Below are positions 53,235 to 62,438 of a stretch of DNA of 64,000 nucleotides, piece after piece. Each line of letters opens with the position of its first letter. The stretch's first letter is position 1. The notes under the pieces are model-generated. The model had not been told where the DNA came from. It was given only the letters and a program-made list of their open reading frames with translations, and did not search any database. Origin of the DNA: Bin87 sp034423115 (GTDB lineage Bacteria > Chloroflexota > Dehalococcoidia > Lucifugimonadales > UBA3495); assembly GCA_034423115.1 (NCBI GenBank), contig DAOUJD010000019.1, forward strand, positions 62,001-126,000, read 5' to 3'. A program made the position numbers and the translations under genes.

Positions 53235-54644
53235 GCGCTGAACGGTTCCCGAAATATCCGGCCACGAGATCGCTGTTCCAGCAACCACGAACAGCGCCCA
53301 CCACAAATACGTGAGTTGCCGGGTCTCCTGCGTCCACTGGGTGTAAAGTGGGAACAGTCCCCCAACGGCCTGGAACGGCACAAATGCCATGTCGAAGGGA
53401 TCAACCGCAATGGTGATCTCACCGGCGTGGCCCGCTACCGCCAGGCCGGCGGTGAACGCCAGCGTGGCCGCTCCCAATATTCCCAGGAATACCCGACCGA
53501 AAAATCCGGTGCGGGAGACCAACAGCGCGAGGGGGATGACGAATAGCGGCAACACCGTCAGCATGGTCCGACCGGGGAACCACCAGCCCATCATGGTAAT
53601 GGCGACGAAAGTCGCTATCAGCAGTTGGATCAGGATGAGGGCAAGTATCAACCGTTGATCCCACACCCTTAGCGCCAGAAGGGGTAACGCCGGCGCTGCC
53701 GCGAGCAGTAACGGCGCCCACCGGCCTATCCCAAAGCGCCGGTCCACGAACAGGCCCCAGAGCCGGTAGTAGCGATCTGAAAACCCGACGTGTCCGCCGA
53801 ATATTTCCACGGTGTTCCATTCGGAGTACACCACGTTGACCCCGTACGGCGTCAAACTTCCGAAGACGTGCAGGTGAAACCAGAGGAACAAGACCGCCGA
53901 AACGCTCCCCACCGCCAGCAGGGCCAGTTGCCCTGGCCGGTCCGCCCTGAGCAGGAAAAAGGCCGCCACCGGCAACGCCAAGGCCGTGTACTTGGTGCCC
54001 AACCAGCACATCGCGGTCAATGCCGCCGCGATGCAGAGCGCGTCGCGCCAACCGGGCCGCGACCGACGGATCGCAATCAATAGGGACGCGACCAGGGCCA
54101 TGGCCGCCGGGAACTCGGGATAAATCTCGGTGGAGTAGACGAATGCCGTCGCCGTAAGTCCGACGCCCAGCGCAACCCACCAGCAGATTGCTCGCCGCCC
54201 GACGACGCGATCCGCCAGAATGAAAGCGAGTGTCATGGCGCCCGCCGCCACCAGCAACAGCTGGATCTGGACGCCCAGCAATCCCCCCAGGGCAAATCCG
54301 GGTATCACCAGCAAGGAAAGGCCCAGATTGTGCGGGCTGAGAATACGGCCATCCGGTGTGGGCGCCGATTGGTGCCACAAGTCGTCAACATGGTCGAAGT
54401 ACGACTTGTACGACTTGGTTTCGAACTGGTTGCTCAGGTCCAGATCGCCGTCCGCCAGGATGCTCTGTGCAGTCATCAGGTAGAACGGTTCATCGCCGGT
54501 GATGGACGCGCCGCGACTGGCTCGGATGTCCACCGAGAAGGCGTATGCCGCCGACAGCAACAGGAAGAGAGCCACCGCCCACAGCAGCAGCTCTCTACCC
54601 CGAAAGAATTGGCGTATGTTGCGTGAAACCGTCCCGGTGGTCAC
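53160..54644 (-). CDS. GT-C type membrane glycosyltransferase (ArnT/PMT-like)
   Basis: A 494-residue integral membrane protein. It has about 11 hydrophobic segments, and the first extracytoplasmic loop carries the acidic motif GDEPFYLMTAQ, as in ArnT/PMT-type lipid-linked sugar transferases. WFPGRTMLTVLPLFVIPLALL and WWFPG are also typical. GTG start overlaps the stop of the iron-binding lipoprotein gene (GTGA), so the two are translated in sequence. It likely transfers a sugar from a polyprenyl carrier to a lipid, glycan or protein on the outer face. The C-terminus overlaps the epimerase gene on the other strand. Confidence 0.85.
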   Translation of the reverse strand: MTTGTVSRNIRQFFRGRELLLWAVALFLLLSAAYAFSVDIRASRGASITGDEPFYLMTAQSILADGDLDLSNQFETKSYKSYFDHVDDLWHQSAPTPDGRILSPHNLGLSLLVIPGFALGGLLGVQIQLLLVAAGAMTLAFILADRVVGRRAICWWVALGVGLTATAFVYSTEIYPEFPAAMALVASLLIAIRRSRPGWRDALCIAAALTAMCWLGTKYTALALPVAAFFLLRADRPGQLALLAVGSVSAVLFLWFHLHVFGSLTPYGVNVVYSEWNTVEIFGGHVGFSDRYYRLWGLFVDRRFGIGRWAPLLLAAAPALPLLALRVWDQRLILALILIQLLIATFVAITMMGWWFPGRTMLTVLPLFVIPLALLVSRTGFFGRVFLGILGAATLAFTAGLAVAGHAGEITIAVDPFDMAFVPFQAVGGLFPLYTQWTQETRQLTYLWWALFVVAGTAISWPDISGTVQRLRQQIPDAVRKRNARLPSDQRSGS

Positions 54645-55843
54645 GGCAGTACGTCGGTCTCCCTCAACAATCTGAGCGTGCCTTCCAGATCGCTGAGGTT
54701 GCCCAGATCAACGTCGGGCGGATTCAGTGATTCCATGGCAGGCAGGTCGCCGACCGGCTCCACACCGGCCGATACCGGGTACTCTTTGATTTGCTGGGCA
54801 AAGTAGGTCTGGGCCGGAGCCGCCAGCAGAAACTCCACGAACTCTTCCGCGACATCCTTGTTCTCGGAGGCAGCCAGGATTCCTACGCCGGCCACCAGAA
54901 CCAGCGCGCCCGGGTCGCCGTTGCCGATGTAGTGGTTTCGCGCTCCGAACCCTTCGCCGTGTTCTTCCAGGAACCGCTCCAGGTAGTAGTGGTTCACAAA
55001 ACCCACGTCCACCTCGCCGGCTGCAGTAGCCGAAACGGTGGTGACGTTGTTGGGGTAGGCGATCGGGTCGTTGTCGCGGATCCCGATCAGCCAATCGCGG
55101 GCCGCGTCCTCACCTTCGGTGAGTCGGAGAGCGGTCACGAAGGCCTGGAAAGAACCGTTGCGAGGAGCCCAACCGACGCGTCCTCTCCATTCCGGTCCCG
55201 TAAAGTCCAGAATGGACGGGGGAAGGTCGGTCTCCGGGTTGATGGCTTCGGTGTTGTAGATGACGGTGCGCGCCCGGCCGGAGGTGCCCAACCACAGGCC
55301 GGCGGGAGACCGGAACCGGGGATCTACCTTGTCCAGCGACTCCTGGGGAATCGGGGCTAACGCACCCGAATCGGCGAGGATACCCAGCGAACCGGGATCC
55401 TGCATGAACACCACGTCGGCGGGTGTGTTGTCGCCCTCTTCCAGCAGCGTCGCCGCCGTGGACGCGCTACCGGCGTACTTGACTCGAATATCGACCCCGG
55501 TCTGCTCGCCAAATGCCACCAACAGGGGATGCACCAGAGTTTGCGAACGCCCGGAGTAAACCGTCAGGGTGCGATCCTCCGCATCCGGTATCGTGGGCGG
55601 TACCCACGTTGCTATCGGTATGGCCGCCGCCGGCGGAACGGTTGGGACAGCCACCGGGCTGGCCGCAGCCGGGACTTGCGCCGACGGGGAAGTTGGGGCC
55701 GCCGTCGGGTTGGCAGCGGCCGGGGCCGACGGGGCGGCAGGGGGCGGAGCCGCGCCCCCACCGCAGGCCAGCGCCAGCGCCACCAACAGCAAACCTACCG
55801 GCAACCAGAAGCCCCTGATCCATCGTCCAGATAGACTCTTCAT
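54641..55843 (-). CDS. Fe(III)-type ABC substrate-binding lipoprotein (FbpA-like)
   Basis: A 400-residue protein with a lipoprotein signal (LLLVALALAC lipobox) and a 55-residue Ala/Pro/Thr linker. It then has a SBP_bac_6/FbpA-like domain: LTVYSGRSQTLVHPLLVAFGEQTGVDIRVKYAGSAS, MQDPGSLG, GRARTVIYNTEAI, FVNHYYLERF and the conserved NAASENKDVAEEFVEFLL-type end. The paired tyrosines expected to bind iron are present in NHYYLERF. No FbpB permease or FbpC ATPase genes are adjacent. It is followed by a coupled membrane glycosyltransferase, an unusual partner, and preceded by the FEA1-like lipoprotein gene (37-base gap). Confidence 0.9.
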   Translation of the reverse strand: MKSLSGRWIRGFWLPVGLLLVALALACGGGAAPPPAAPSAPAAANPTAAPTSPSAQVPAAASPVAVPTVPPAAAIPIATWVPPTIPDAEDRTLTVYSGRSQTLVHPLLVAFGEQTGVDIRVKYAGSASTAATLLEEGDNTPADVVFMQDPGSLGILADSGALAPIPQESLDKVDPRFRSPAGLWLGTSGRARTVIYNTEAINPETDLPPSILDFTGPEWRGRVGWAPRNGSFQAFVTALRLTEGEDAARDWLIGIRDNDPIAYPNNVTTVSATAAGEVDVGFVNHYYLERFLEEHGEGFGARNHYIGNGDPGALVLVAGVGILAASENKDVAEEFVEFLLAAPAQTYFAQQIKEYPVSAGVEPVGDLPAMESLNPPDVDLGNLSDLEGTLRLLRETDVLP

Positions 55844-55880
55844 GCTTTGGTTCTCCTATGCTGGGCTGACGAGTCTATCA

Positions 55881-58556
55881 TCAGTAGCCGGTTATGAGGT
55901 CGGAATCACTCAACATCAGCGCCGAGGCAACCCCGTTGAGAGCGACCAGCGCTGCATCGCGCGACGTAACCGTGATGCCGCTCGGGTCGGCGGTTACGTA
56001 GGCCATGATGGTCTCGTCGGCCGCCGGGTCCGCATTCGCGACCTCGGGCTGGATGGACTGGTAGAACGCCAGGGCTTCCACCTGGTGGGTGCCAGGATCC
56101 TTTCCTGCCTGCACGTCATCCAGCGAGACGCCAATGTACCTTACCGTGGCGAGGTAGAAAATGGCGTTGAAGCGGGAGAACACCTCCTGGGCGGCAGCGT
56201 CGCAGGCGGCAGCGTCGCCGTTTTCTGCGGCCTGCCTCACCCGTTCGAAGGCTTCGCGCAGCGGGATATCGATGGTGCCTTCCCTGCCGAAGTTGCCTTC
56301 GCGACTCCGTGCCAGCCTGGACAGCGAGTATGGGTAGGTCCCGTCATCGCCTGGCAAGCCGACGTAGATGCCCCAGCCTTCATCAACGTCCCCCGAATCC
56401 AGGTCCGCGCAACCACCGATCACATAGTGTTTCGACCAGTGATAGAGGATCCTGAGGATGCCCTTATTGATGGCCTGGCGTTTCTGCGCATCGGTCCATT
56501 CGGCGGCATCGCCCCGTCCTCGTACCGTGTTGTTGATTGGGGAGTCGAGGAAGTTCCCGGAGCCGTAGAACTCGGTTGCCAGAGGGAATTCCTCGGCCCG
56601 CTCGGGATCTCGGGCAAAGCCGCGGAGGGTCTTGCTGCGCACGCCGATACGGGTGTGATACCCCACCTCGTAGAGCAGGAAGATGTCGGCTACGGGCAGG
56701 GGCTCGCCTTCCTGGATCACGTTGGTCAGCTTGGCGATCTCCTGGTAGTCGGAGGGTATCTTCTGGTAATGCTCGCGGTTGGTGGTAGCGTGGTAGTACC
56801 CGTCGGACGGGCTGGGCACGCTGCGATCGGTCTCGTGCGGGAGGTTGACCGGAATGAAGAAACCAGCAGACTCGTCCAGTTCACCGGTGTAGGGAGACGG
56901 GGTACCGCTGGATCCGTCGCCGGTGTCGTCGGTGTACTCGGTGATGAGGTCGTCGTCGGTCAACATCAGCTCGTCAGCCACGCCGTTTAGGGCGGCCAGT
57001 ACCGCGTCGCGCGCCGCGGCGTTGATCTCGCTCCCTTCGGCCGTGAGGTAGTGCATGATGGTCTCGTCGGCAGACGCGTCGGCCTTGGCGACTTCGGGCT
57101 GTATGGACTGGTAGAACGCTAGGGCTTCCACCTGGTGCGTTCCCAGTGCGTCGCGGTCGCCGGCCGCCGCGTCATCGGCGACCCTGCCGATGTACCTCAC
57201 GGTAGCCAGGTAGAACATGGCGTTGAATCGCGAGTACACCTCGTTGGTGGCTGTCTCCAGGGCCTCGGCATCGCCATCGTCGGCGGCCTGCCGCGCCCGG
57301 TCCATTGCCTCCCGGAGTGGGATGTCGATGGTGCCCTGCCGTCCGAAGTTGCCCTCACGCGCCTGGGCCAACGCCGCCAGCGAGTTGGGGTACGCTCCAT
57401 CCACTTCCTCGCCCACGTACACGGCCCATGCCTCGTCAATGAGGCGGGAACTCATGCGATCCTGACCGATAATCATGTAGAACTTGGACCAGTGGTAGAG
57501 GATCCTGAGCATCCCCTTGTTGATCGCCTGGCGCCGCTGGGCGTCGGTGTAATTTTCCGCTTCCCCTCGCCCCCGTATGACGTTCTCAATTGTGTCGTCG
57601 AGGAACGTGTCCGACCCATAGAATTCCGCGGAATCGGGGAAATAGGTGGAGGGCGTCGATCCGGCCGCGAAACTCTTGAGCGTGCGGCTCTGCGGGCCCA
57701 AACGGGTGTGAGAACCGGCTTCATAGAGCAGCCAGATTTCCGCCGCAGGGAACGGCTTTCCTTCCCTGATCACGTTGGTCAGCTTGGCGATTTCCTGGTA
57801 ATCCGTGGAAATCTTCTGGTAGATTTCCCGGTTGGTCGTCGCCGTGTAGTAGCCGTCGGACGCCGTCGGGCCTTCGGTCTCATAGCTCAGGCCGGTGGGA
57901 ATGTAGAGGCCGCCTTCCTTCCCGCTCATCATCGCGGCGGTGGCAGTGCCGGACGCCGATCCAGTACCGGTTCCCGTTCCGGTGCCGGTGTGGGTGTGCG
58001 TACCTGTTCCAGTTCCCGTTCCAGTTCCGGTACCCGTTCCAGTTCCGGTGTGGGTGCCGGTATGAGTGCCCGTACCCGTGCCTGAGCCGGTTCCGGTCCC
58101 CGTGCCGGTTCCGGTGCCGCCCGAACCGCTCCCGATTACGGTGATGGAGGGCCGGTCTTCACCACGGCGTGCCGCTTCGGTGGCAGCCTGGACGGCAGCC
58201 TCAGCCGCTGCTACCGCTTGGGCTGCTGTAGCCTGCGCAGCTTCCGCTGCGGCTTGCGCTGCCGCAGCCTGGGCTTGCAATGCTTCCGAATTCGATGCGC
58301 CGACCGCCGCCGCTTCGGTCGCAGCCTTGGCGGCCGCTTCCGCCGCCGCTGCTGCCTGGGCTGCGGTGGCCTGGGCCGCGTCTGCCGCTGCTTGCGCTTC
58401 CGCAGCCTGCGACCGGGCCGCGTCGTCTTGCGTCGGGGCCGGCGGCGGTTGCTGCTGGCAACCCAATGCTAACGCAAGCAGCACCGTCAAAGCCAAACCT
58501 GCGATCCAATACTGCCGGCGGGGTAGCGATACCCACGTCCTTATGTGATAACGCAC
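55881..58556 (-). CDS. Two-domain FEA1-like lipoprotein with Thr-Gly-His linker
   Basis: An 891-residue lipoprotein (lipobox ALALGC, Cys33). Residues 46-130 are two near-repeats of an Ala-rich helix. Residues 142-206 are a Thr-Gly linker with interspersed His. Two copies of one domain follow at about 217-545 and 575-891, sharing GYY-ATTNRE-YQKI-DYQEIAKLTNVI-EG, RGRG, RQAINKG-LRILYHWSK and EGNFGR-GTIDIPLREA. Each copy ends with GTHQVEALAFYQSIQPEVA and a DL-TxY tail. The repeat resembles the iron-assimilation protein FEA1/H43 of algae and bacterial 'FEA1-related lipoproteins' (recalled, not searched). Neighbouring iron-binding and imelysin genes support an iron role at the cell surface. Confidence 0.7.
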   Translation of the reverse strand: MRYHIRTWVSLPRRQYWIAGLALTVLLALALGCQQQPPPAPTQDDAARSQAAEAQAAADAAQATAAQAAAAAEAAAKAATEAAAVGASNSEALQAQAAAAQAAAEAAQATAAQAVAAAEAAVQAATEAARRGEDRPSITVIGSGSGGTGTGTGTGTGSGTGTGTHTGTHTGTGTGTGTGTGTGTGTHTHTGTGTGTGTGSASGTATAAMMSGKEGGLYIPTGLSYETEGPTASDGYYTATTNREIYQKISTDYQEIAKLTNVIREGKPFPAAEIWLLYEAGSHTRLGPQSRTLKSFAAGSTPSTYFPDSAEFYGSDTFLDDTIENVIRGRGEAENYTDAQRRQAINKGMLRILYHWSKFYMIIGQDRMSSRLIDEAWAVYVGEEVDGAYPNSLAALAQAREGNFGRQGTIDIPLREAMDRARQAADDGDAEALETATNEVYSRFNAMFYLATVRYIGRVADDAAAGDRDALGTHQVEALAFYQSIQPEVAKADASADETIMHYLTAEGSEINAAARDAVLAALNGVADELMLTDDDLITEYTDDTGDGSSGTPSPYTGELDESAGFFIPVNLPHETDRSVPSPSDGYYHATTNREHYQKIPSDYQEIAKLTNVIQEGEPLPVADIFLLYEVGYHTRIGVRSKTLRGFARDPERAEEFPLATEFYGSGNFLDSPINNTVRGRGDAAEWTDAQKRQAINKGILRILYHWSKHYVIGGCADLDSGDVDEGWGIYVGLPGDDGTYPYSLSRLARSREGNFGREGTIDIPLREAFERVRQAAENGDAAACDAAAQEVFSRFNAIFYLATVRYIGVSLDDVQAGKDPGTHQVEALAFYQSIQPEVANADPAADETIMAYVTADPSGITVTSRDAALVALNGVASALMLSDSDLITGY
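57939..58133 (-). repeat. Hexamer-like repeat encoding the Thr-Gly-His linker
   Basis: About 195 bases of degenerate Gly-Thr dipeptide codons (GGN-ACN) with five His codons. The unit can expand or shrink by slippage, varying the reach of the two C-terminal domains from the membrane anchor. Confidence 0.8.
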
Positions 58557-58590
58557 TTTCGTCGTCCTCCTTGATGGGTTTCCTGTGCGA

Positions 58591-61500
58591 TTACTTGCTC
58601 AACATCTCCCGGAGCATCCCGGTCGGGACGCGCCAGAGATATTTGGGACCGATAAATGACCTGCCCTTGGTGCGGCGCGTGTAGTCCACGGGGACTTCCT
58701 GCATCCGCATGCCCTTCTTCAGGAGGTCCAGGGTCAGCACCTGCGCGTAGTTGTAGTCGTGGATGACTTCAGCGCACTCCAGCGCCCGGCGTGAGAATGC
58801 CCGGAAGCCGGTCTGTCCGTCCGTGATCCGTCGGCCGGTTGCCACGTTGAGCGCAGCCGTGAAAGCAATGTTGCCGATGCGGCGAAATGCCCGCTGATTT
58901 GGACTTCTGCCCATGTAGCGCGAGCCCAAAACGTAGTCGGCCTCGCCGGCCTCGATGGGAGCCAGCAGATCGGGGATCTGTTCGGGCGGATACTCGCCGT
59001 CGGCGTCCACGTACACGGCGGCTCGGGCATCCAACTCGTTGGCGGTAGCCAATCCCGTTCGTAATGCCGCGCCCAGACCCCGGTTGCACTGGTGGGAAAC
59101 GACCACGTCGGCCCCGTGCCGATGGGCCACTGCCACGGTGTCGTCAGACGAACCGTCGTCCACTACGATCACTTTCAAATCGGGCTTTTGCTGACGGGGT
59201 ATCCGTGCCAGGGTGGACGGCAGGTTCTCCGCCTCGTTGTGCGCCGGCACGATCACGGCGACCGGCCTGGAATCTTCATCCTTGTCGGGCAGGCCGAGCA
59301 CCTGTCCCACCGATTGGGCCGGTGGCTCCACGCCCAGGTAATAGGCGATCGTCGCCGTAACGTCCATGACGGAGTGCGGTTCTTCCACCGGCCCAACCAA
59401 CTCAACGCCCTCTCCCCACATAATCAAGGGCACGTAGCGCTCCGTCGGGCCCATGTGGCCGTGCCCGCCGATGCCGATGCCCTGTCCGTGGTCCGCGGTG
59501 ATCACGACCGTTGCGTTTTCCAGGTATCCGATGGAATCGCACCATCCCAGGAAATCCTCGATGTGTCGGTCGCTATCCTCGATTTTCTGGAGGTACTCGG
59601 AGTTGTAGCTGCCTCGGGCGTGACCCGTCTGGTCCACGCTGAGCAACTGGAGGATGAGCAGGTCGGGGTCGTCGCGCTGGACCACCGCTTTGGCCCTGGC
59701 TTTCAGCGCGTCGTCGATCTCGTCGTTGTTGGTGACGGCGGTTACGGTTTCAACGTCGGTCTCGCCGAACGCATCCACCAGGTGGGCGATGCCTACCAAC
59801 TTGCCCGTCAAGCCGCCCGCCCGCAGCGCGTCGAATATTGACTCGCACTTGACGCCCAGACTGGGCACAAAGTTGCTGGACATGCCGTGGACGCGGGGAG
59901 GCGCGCCGGTGAACATGGAACTGAAACCGGTCACGGTTCGCGCCGGGTACACGGTGGAGGTATCGATGTAATCGACACCCTCCTTGCGGAGCTTGTCGAT
60001 GAACGGGGTGTTGGCTTCTTCCAGCCGGTCGAACCGGCAGCCGTCGATCACGATGGTAATGAACCGCCGCGAGATACGCTTTCCGGACGACGCTCTCAAT
60101 CGCGTCGGCACCAGCGAAGGCGCCGGCGGCCAGGTGAAGAACCACTGGTGCAGCAGCAGCGCGGTGATCGCCAAACCCAGGGTGAAGCCTTCAACCGCCA
60201 CGAACGTCCAGACCGACGGGTTGTTCACCAGCATCTGGAACGCCAGCACCAGGATCGTCAGCTTGGGAATCTGCTCCAGGAAGTTTCCGCTGGTGGGGTC
60301 CGGATTTTCCAGCACCAGCCGCCAGAAGCGCGTGAAGTTGAACCACGACGTCCCGATCCGCAGGTGGTAGTAGATCGTGCCCCACAAGACGATGGTGAAG
60401 GTGAGGTACACGCCCAGGATGAGGCCCACCGCGATGCCGTCGAAAAACCGGAAGGCCGCGAGGAATACGCCCAGATACACCCACAGGGCGACGCGAAGTT
60501 TCAACGGGAAGTCGAACCGGTAGAAGATCACGAACATCGGGATCAGCGCCGCCAGCGCCAGCCCGGCCCTTAGCCAGTAACCGGCGTCGGTCAGGTGGGG
60601 GATGCTCAGCAGCGCCAGGATCCCCAGCGTGAACACCGGGGTGAAGGGTTTGCCTTCGTTGAGAATGTTCCAGGCGCGGGCGGCGAAGATCTCGAACCGC
60701 GAGGCGTGCTTGTCGCCTTCGGCGGATCCCCGCAGCGCGCCCAAGCCCTTGATGGTGATTGCGTCCCGCACCGCCACCAGCGTGAATACCGCCGCCACTG
60801 TGTATGAATACGCGAACTTGAGCCCATGGGTCAGGACGGCAAGCGCCAGCCCTTCCTGCCACGGCACGCCCATCGCGTAGAGCGCGCCCGTCATGCTGGC
60901 CTCGTAAACGCCAATGCCGCCCGGCGTCACATGGAACACCTGGAACAGGATGGTGAATGCCGTGACGCCTATCACGGCTGCTATGGACAGTTCAACGCCC
61001 AGAGCCTGCGCCGCCACCAGCAGCACGCCCGCCTCCAGTACCCAGCTCGGCAGGGTCCACAATGCGGCCTTGAGGATGCGTGTCGCCGAAATTTGAGCCA
61101 ACTGCGCCCGGAAGCTCTCCAACCGGCCCCGCAGAAACTCGGGCGCCATGCGGTCCAGAGTCCGGTAGCGCAAAAGGGCAAGACCTGCCGCTGCGCCCAC
61201 CACGACGACGATGGGTATCGACAGGCTCCTCAACCAGTCTCCTCTGCCGTCCAGTGAGGCGACCAACGCGCCAGCCACGGCCGCAATCAGTATCAGGCAG
61301 CCAAAATCAAGCAACCGGGCCACCGCCGTGGTGGTGGCGGCCTCGGCCAGGGGAACACCTCGACGGGTGGCGAGCAGCGGGCGCGCCGCCTCACCCAGCT
61401 TGAAAGGGAGCAGATGGTTGGCGAGGAGCGCGGCCTGCAGGCAGGTGAACAGGCCGAATACTCCGGGGCGGCCGGTCATCAACTGCCGCCAGGCCACCGC

Positions 61501-61761
61501 CCGCAGGGCAAACGCTGCCGTATAGCTCACCAGCAGCGCCGCGAGCAATTCCGGGCGTTGGACCAGCGTCCCCACCGCATCGGCCAATTCGGCCCAGTCG
61601 GCTAGCCACCAAACCAAAAGCCCGACGGCGACGGTCAGCGCCATACCGATTAGAACACGAGAGACATTGCCTATGCCGAGAAATGGCTGTCCGTGATCGC
61701 GCGCCGCAGCGTCAGGGGAACCTTCCATGGTTCGAATATCTGTTTGCTCCGGCCGCCTCAT
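58591..61761 (-). CDS. Three-part fusion: flippase-like domain, phosphodiesterase and GT2
   Basis: A 1056-residue membrane protein. ATG 61761 follows GGAG by 8 bases. Residues 30-340 form a lysylphosphatidylglycerol-synthetase/AglD-type multi-helix domain (LLAALLVSYTAAFALRAVAWRQL, VTPGGIGVYEASMTGALYAMG). Residues 360-540 add about six helices. Residues 555-810 are an alkaline-phosphatase-fold phosphodiesterase (ITIVIDGCRFDRL, STVYPARTVTGFSSMFTG, SVDQTGHARG, TADHGQGIGIGGHGH). From 832 on is a GT2/DPM1-like glycosyltransferase (AVIVPAHNEAENLPSTLARI, VIVVDDGSSDDTVAVA, YVDADGEYPPEQIPDLL, TDGQTGFRAFSRRAL). Such a single chain could make, flip or cleave a polyprenyl-phosphate sugar. The order is inferred from motifs; no fusion of this exact kind is known to me. 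Confidence 0.85.
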   Translation of the reverse strand: MRRPEQTDIRTMEGSPDAAARDHGQPFLGIGNVSRVLIGMALTVAVGLLVWWLADWAELADAVGTLVQRPELLAALLVSYTAAFALRAVAWRQLMTGRPGVFGLFTCLQAALLANHLLPFKLGEAARPLLATRRGVPLAEAATTTAVARLLDFGCLILIAAVAGALVASLDGRGDWLRSLSIPIVVVVGAAAGLALLRYRTLDRMAPEFLRGRLESFRAQLAQISATRILKAALWTLPSWVLEAGVLLVAAQALGVELSIAAVIGVTAFTILFQVFHVTPGGIGVYEASMTGALYAMGVPWQEGLALAVLTHGLKFAYSYTVAAVFTLVAVRDAITIKGLGALRGSAEGDKHASRFEIFAARAWNILNEGKPFTPVFTLGILALLSIPHLTDAGYWLRAGLALAALIPMFVIFYRFDFPLKLRVALWVYLGVFLAAFRFFDGIAVGLILGVYLTFTIVLWGTIYYHLRIGTSWFNFTRFWRLVLENPDPTSGNFLEQIPKLTILVLAFQMLVNNPSVWTFVAVEGFTLGLAITALLLHQWFFTWPPAPSLVPTRLRASSGKRISRRFITIVIDGCRFDRLEEANTPFIDKLRKEGVDYIDTSTVYPARTVTGFSSMFTGAPPRVHGMSSNFVPSLGVKCESIFDALRAGGLTGKLVGIAHLVDAFGETDVETVTAVTNNDEIDDALKARAKAVVQRDDPDLLILQLLSVDQTGHARGSYNSEYLQKIEDSDRHIEDFLGWCDSIGYLENATVVITADHGQGIGIGGHGHMGPTERYVPLIMWGEGVELVGPVEEPHSVMDVTATIAYYLGVEPPAQSVGQVLGLPDKDEDSRPVAVIVPAHNEAENLPSTLARIPRQQKPDLKVIVVDDGSSDDTVAVAHRHGADVVVSHQCNRGLGAALRTGLATANELDARAAVYVDADGEYPPEQIPDLLAPIEAGEADYVLGSRYMGRSPNQRAFRRIGNIAFTAALNVATGRRITDGQTGFRAFSRRALECAEVIHDYNYAQVLTLDLLKKGMRMQEVPVDYTRRTKGRSFIGPKYLWRVPTGMLREMLSK

Positions 61762-62438
61762 AATCGCCACTCCACGGAATCCGTTTGCGCCTGTTGGGCA
61801 TTTGTCGTCATCGTTCAATACATTCGGCCTTGCCGGGAGGAGGGTGCCGACAAGGCCGGTAGCCCGGGAGGGGCGTATTACCGGAGGATCACCGCCGCTA
61901 TAGCAACCCACCGATCATGTTCAGAATCCGTGCCACGTAAAATGTGTTAGCGTCTACGTGGCGACAATAATTTAGTGTACACGAAAACTATTGTCAACCC
62001 CCAACGTATTTCGATTTTTGATGTACCGCCTCGCTACATTTTTGTTGCTACGTCCAGAATGGCGCTGCCCGTTCGGATCGCACCTCGGCGTACGGCATGC
62101 GGCGATCACGTGGGTTGCCTACACGGGGCACGATACGTAGCAATGATCGGAAAAAGCTCTGACTCCGGTGAGATAGAAGGGCTACGGCGCGTGGTTGTCC
62201 TCGTGACTTCGCGCCCCCCAAAAACGGCTTTCCTAATCAGGTCTGATGGCTGAACCATTCATTGCATCAGATATAATTCGGCTCTTACGTGAACCGCCGC
62301 ATGGCCGGAAAGGGCTACTTGACATCAACGATGTTGGTAGCCAAAATATTTGCGACTTATGGGGTGAATAGAAGTTTGCGCTTGTATGCGCGTACTAGCT
62401 TCGGATGCCATCCCATTGAAATCTTTAGGAGGATCCTA
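61762..62438. other. Divergent intergenic region upstream of imelysin
   Basis: About 680 bases between the fusion gene and the imelysin gene, with no convincing gene. It is AT-rich around 61940-62040, where the dyad at 61963-61995 lies, and again at 62260-62400. It should contain both promoters. Confidence 0.45.
61963..61995. promoter_or_regulatory. Dyad-symmetric operator candidate
   Basis: GACAATAATT (61963-61972) and AACTATTGTC (61986-61995) are inverted with 9 of 10 positions paired, around a central palindrome GTGTACAC (61975-61982). The 33-base symmetric site lies between divergent genes for the fusion protein and imelysin, so a dimeric regulator (e.g. an iron sensor) could control both. 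No known box (Fur, DtxR) is matched closely. Confidence 0.5.

Noticed and set aside
57939..58133. Possible CRISPR-like repeat array
   Set aside because: The repeat is a continuous Gly-Thr coding linker without spacers; no CRISPR array was found in the window.
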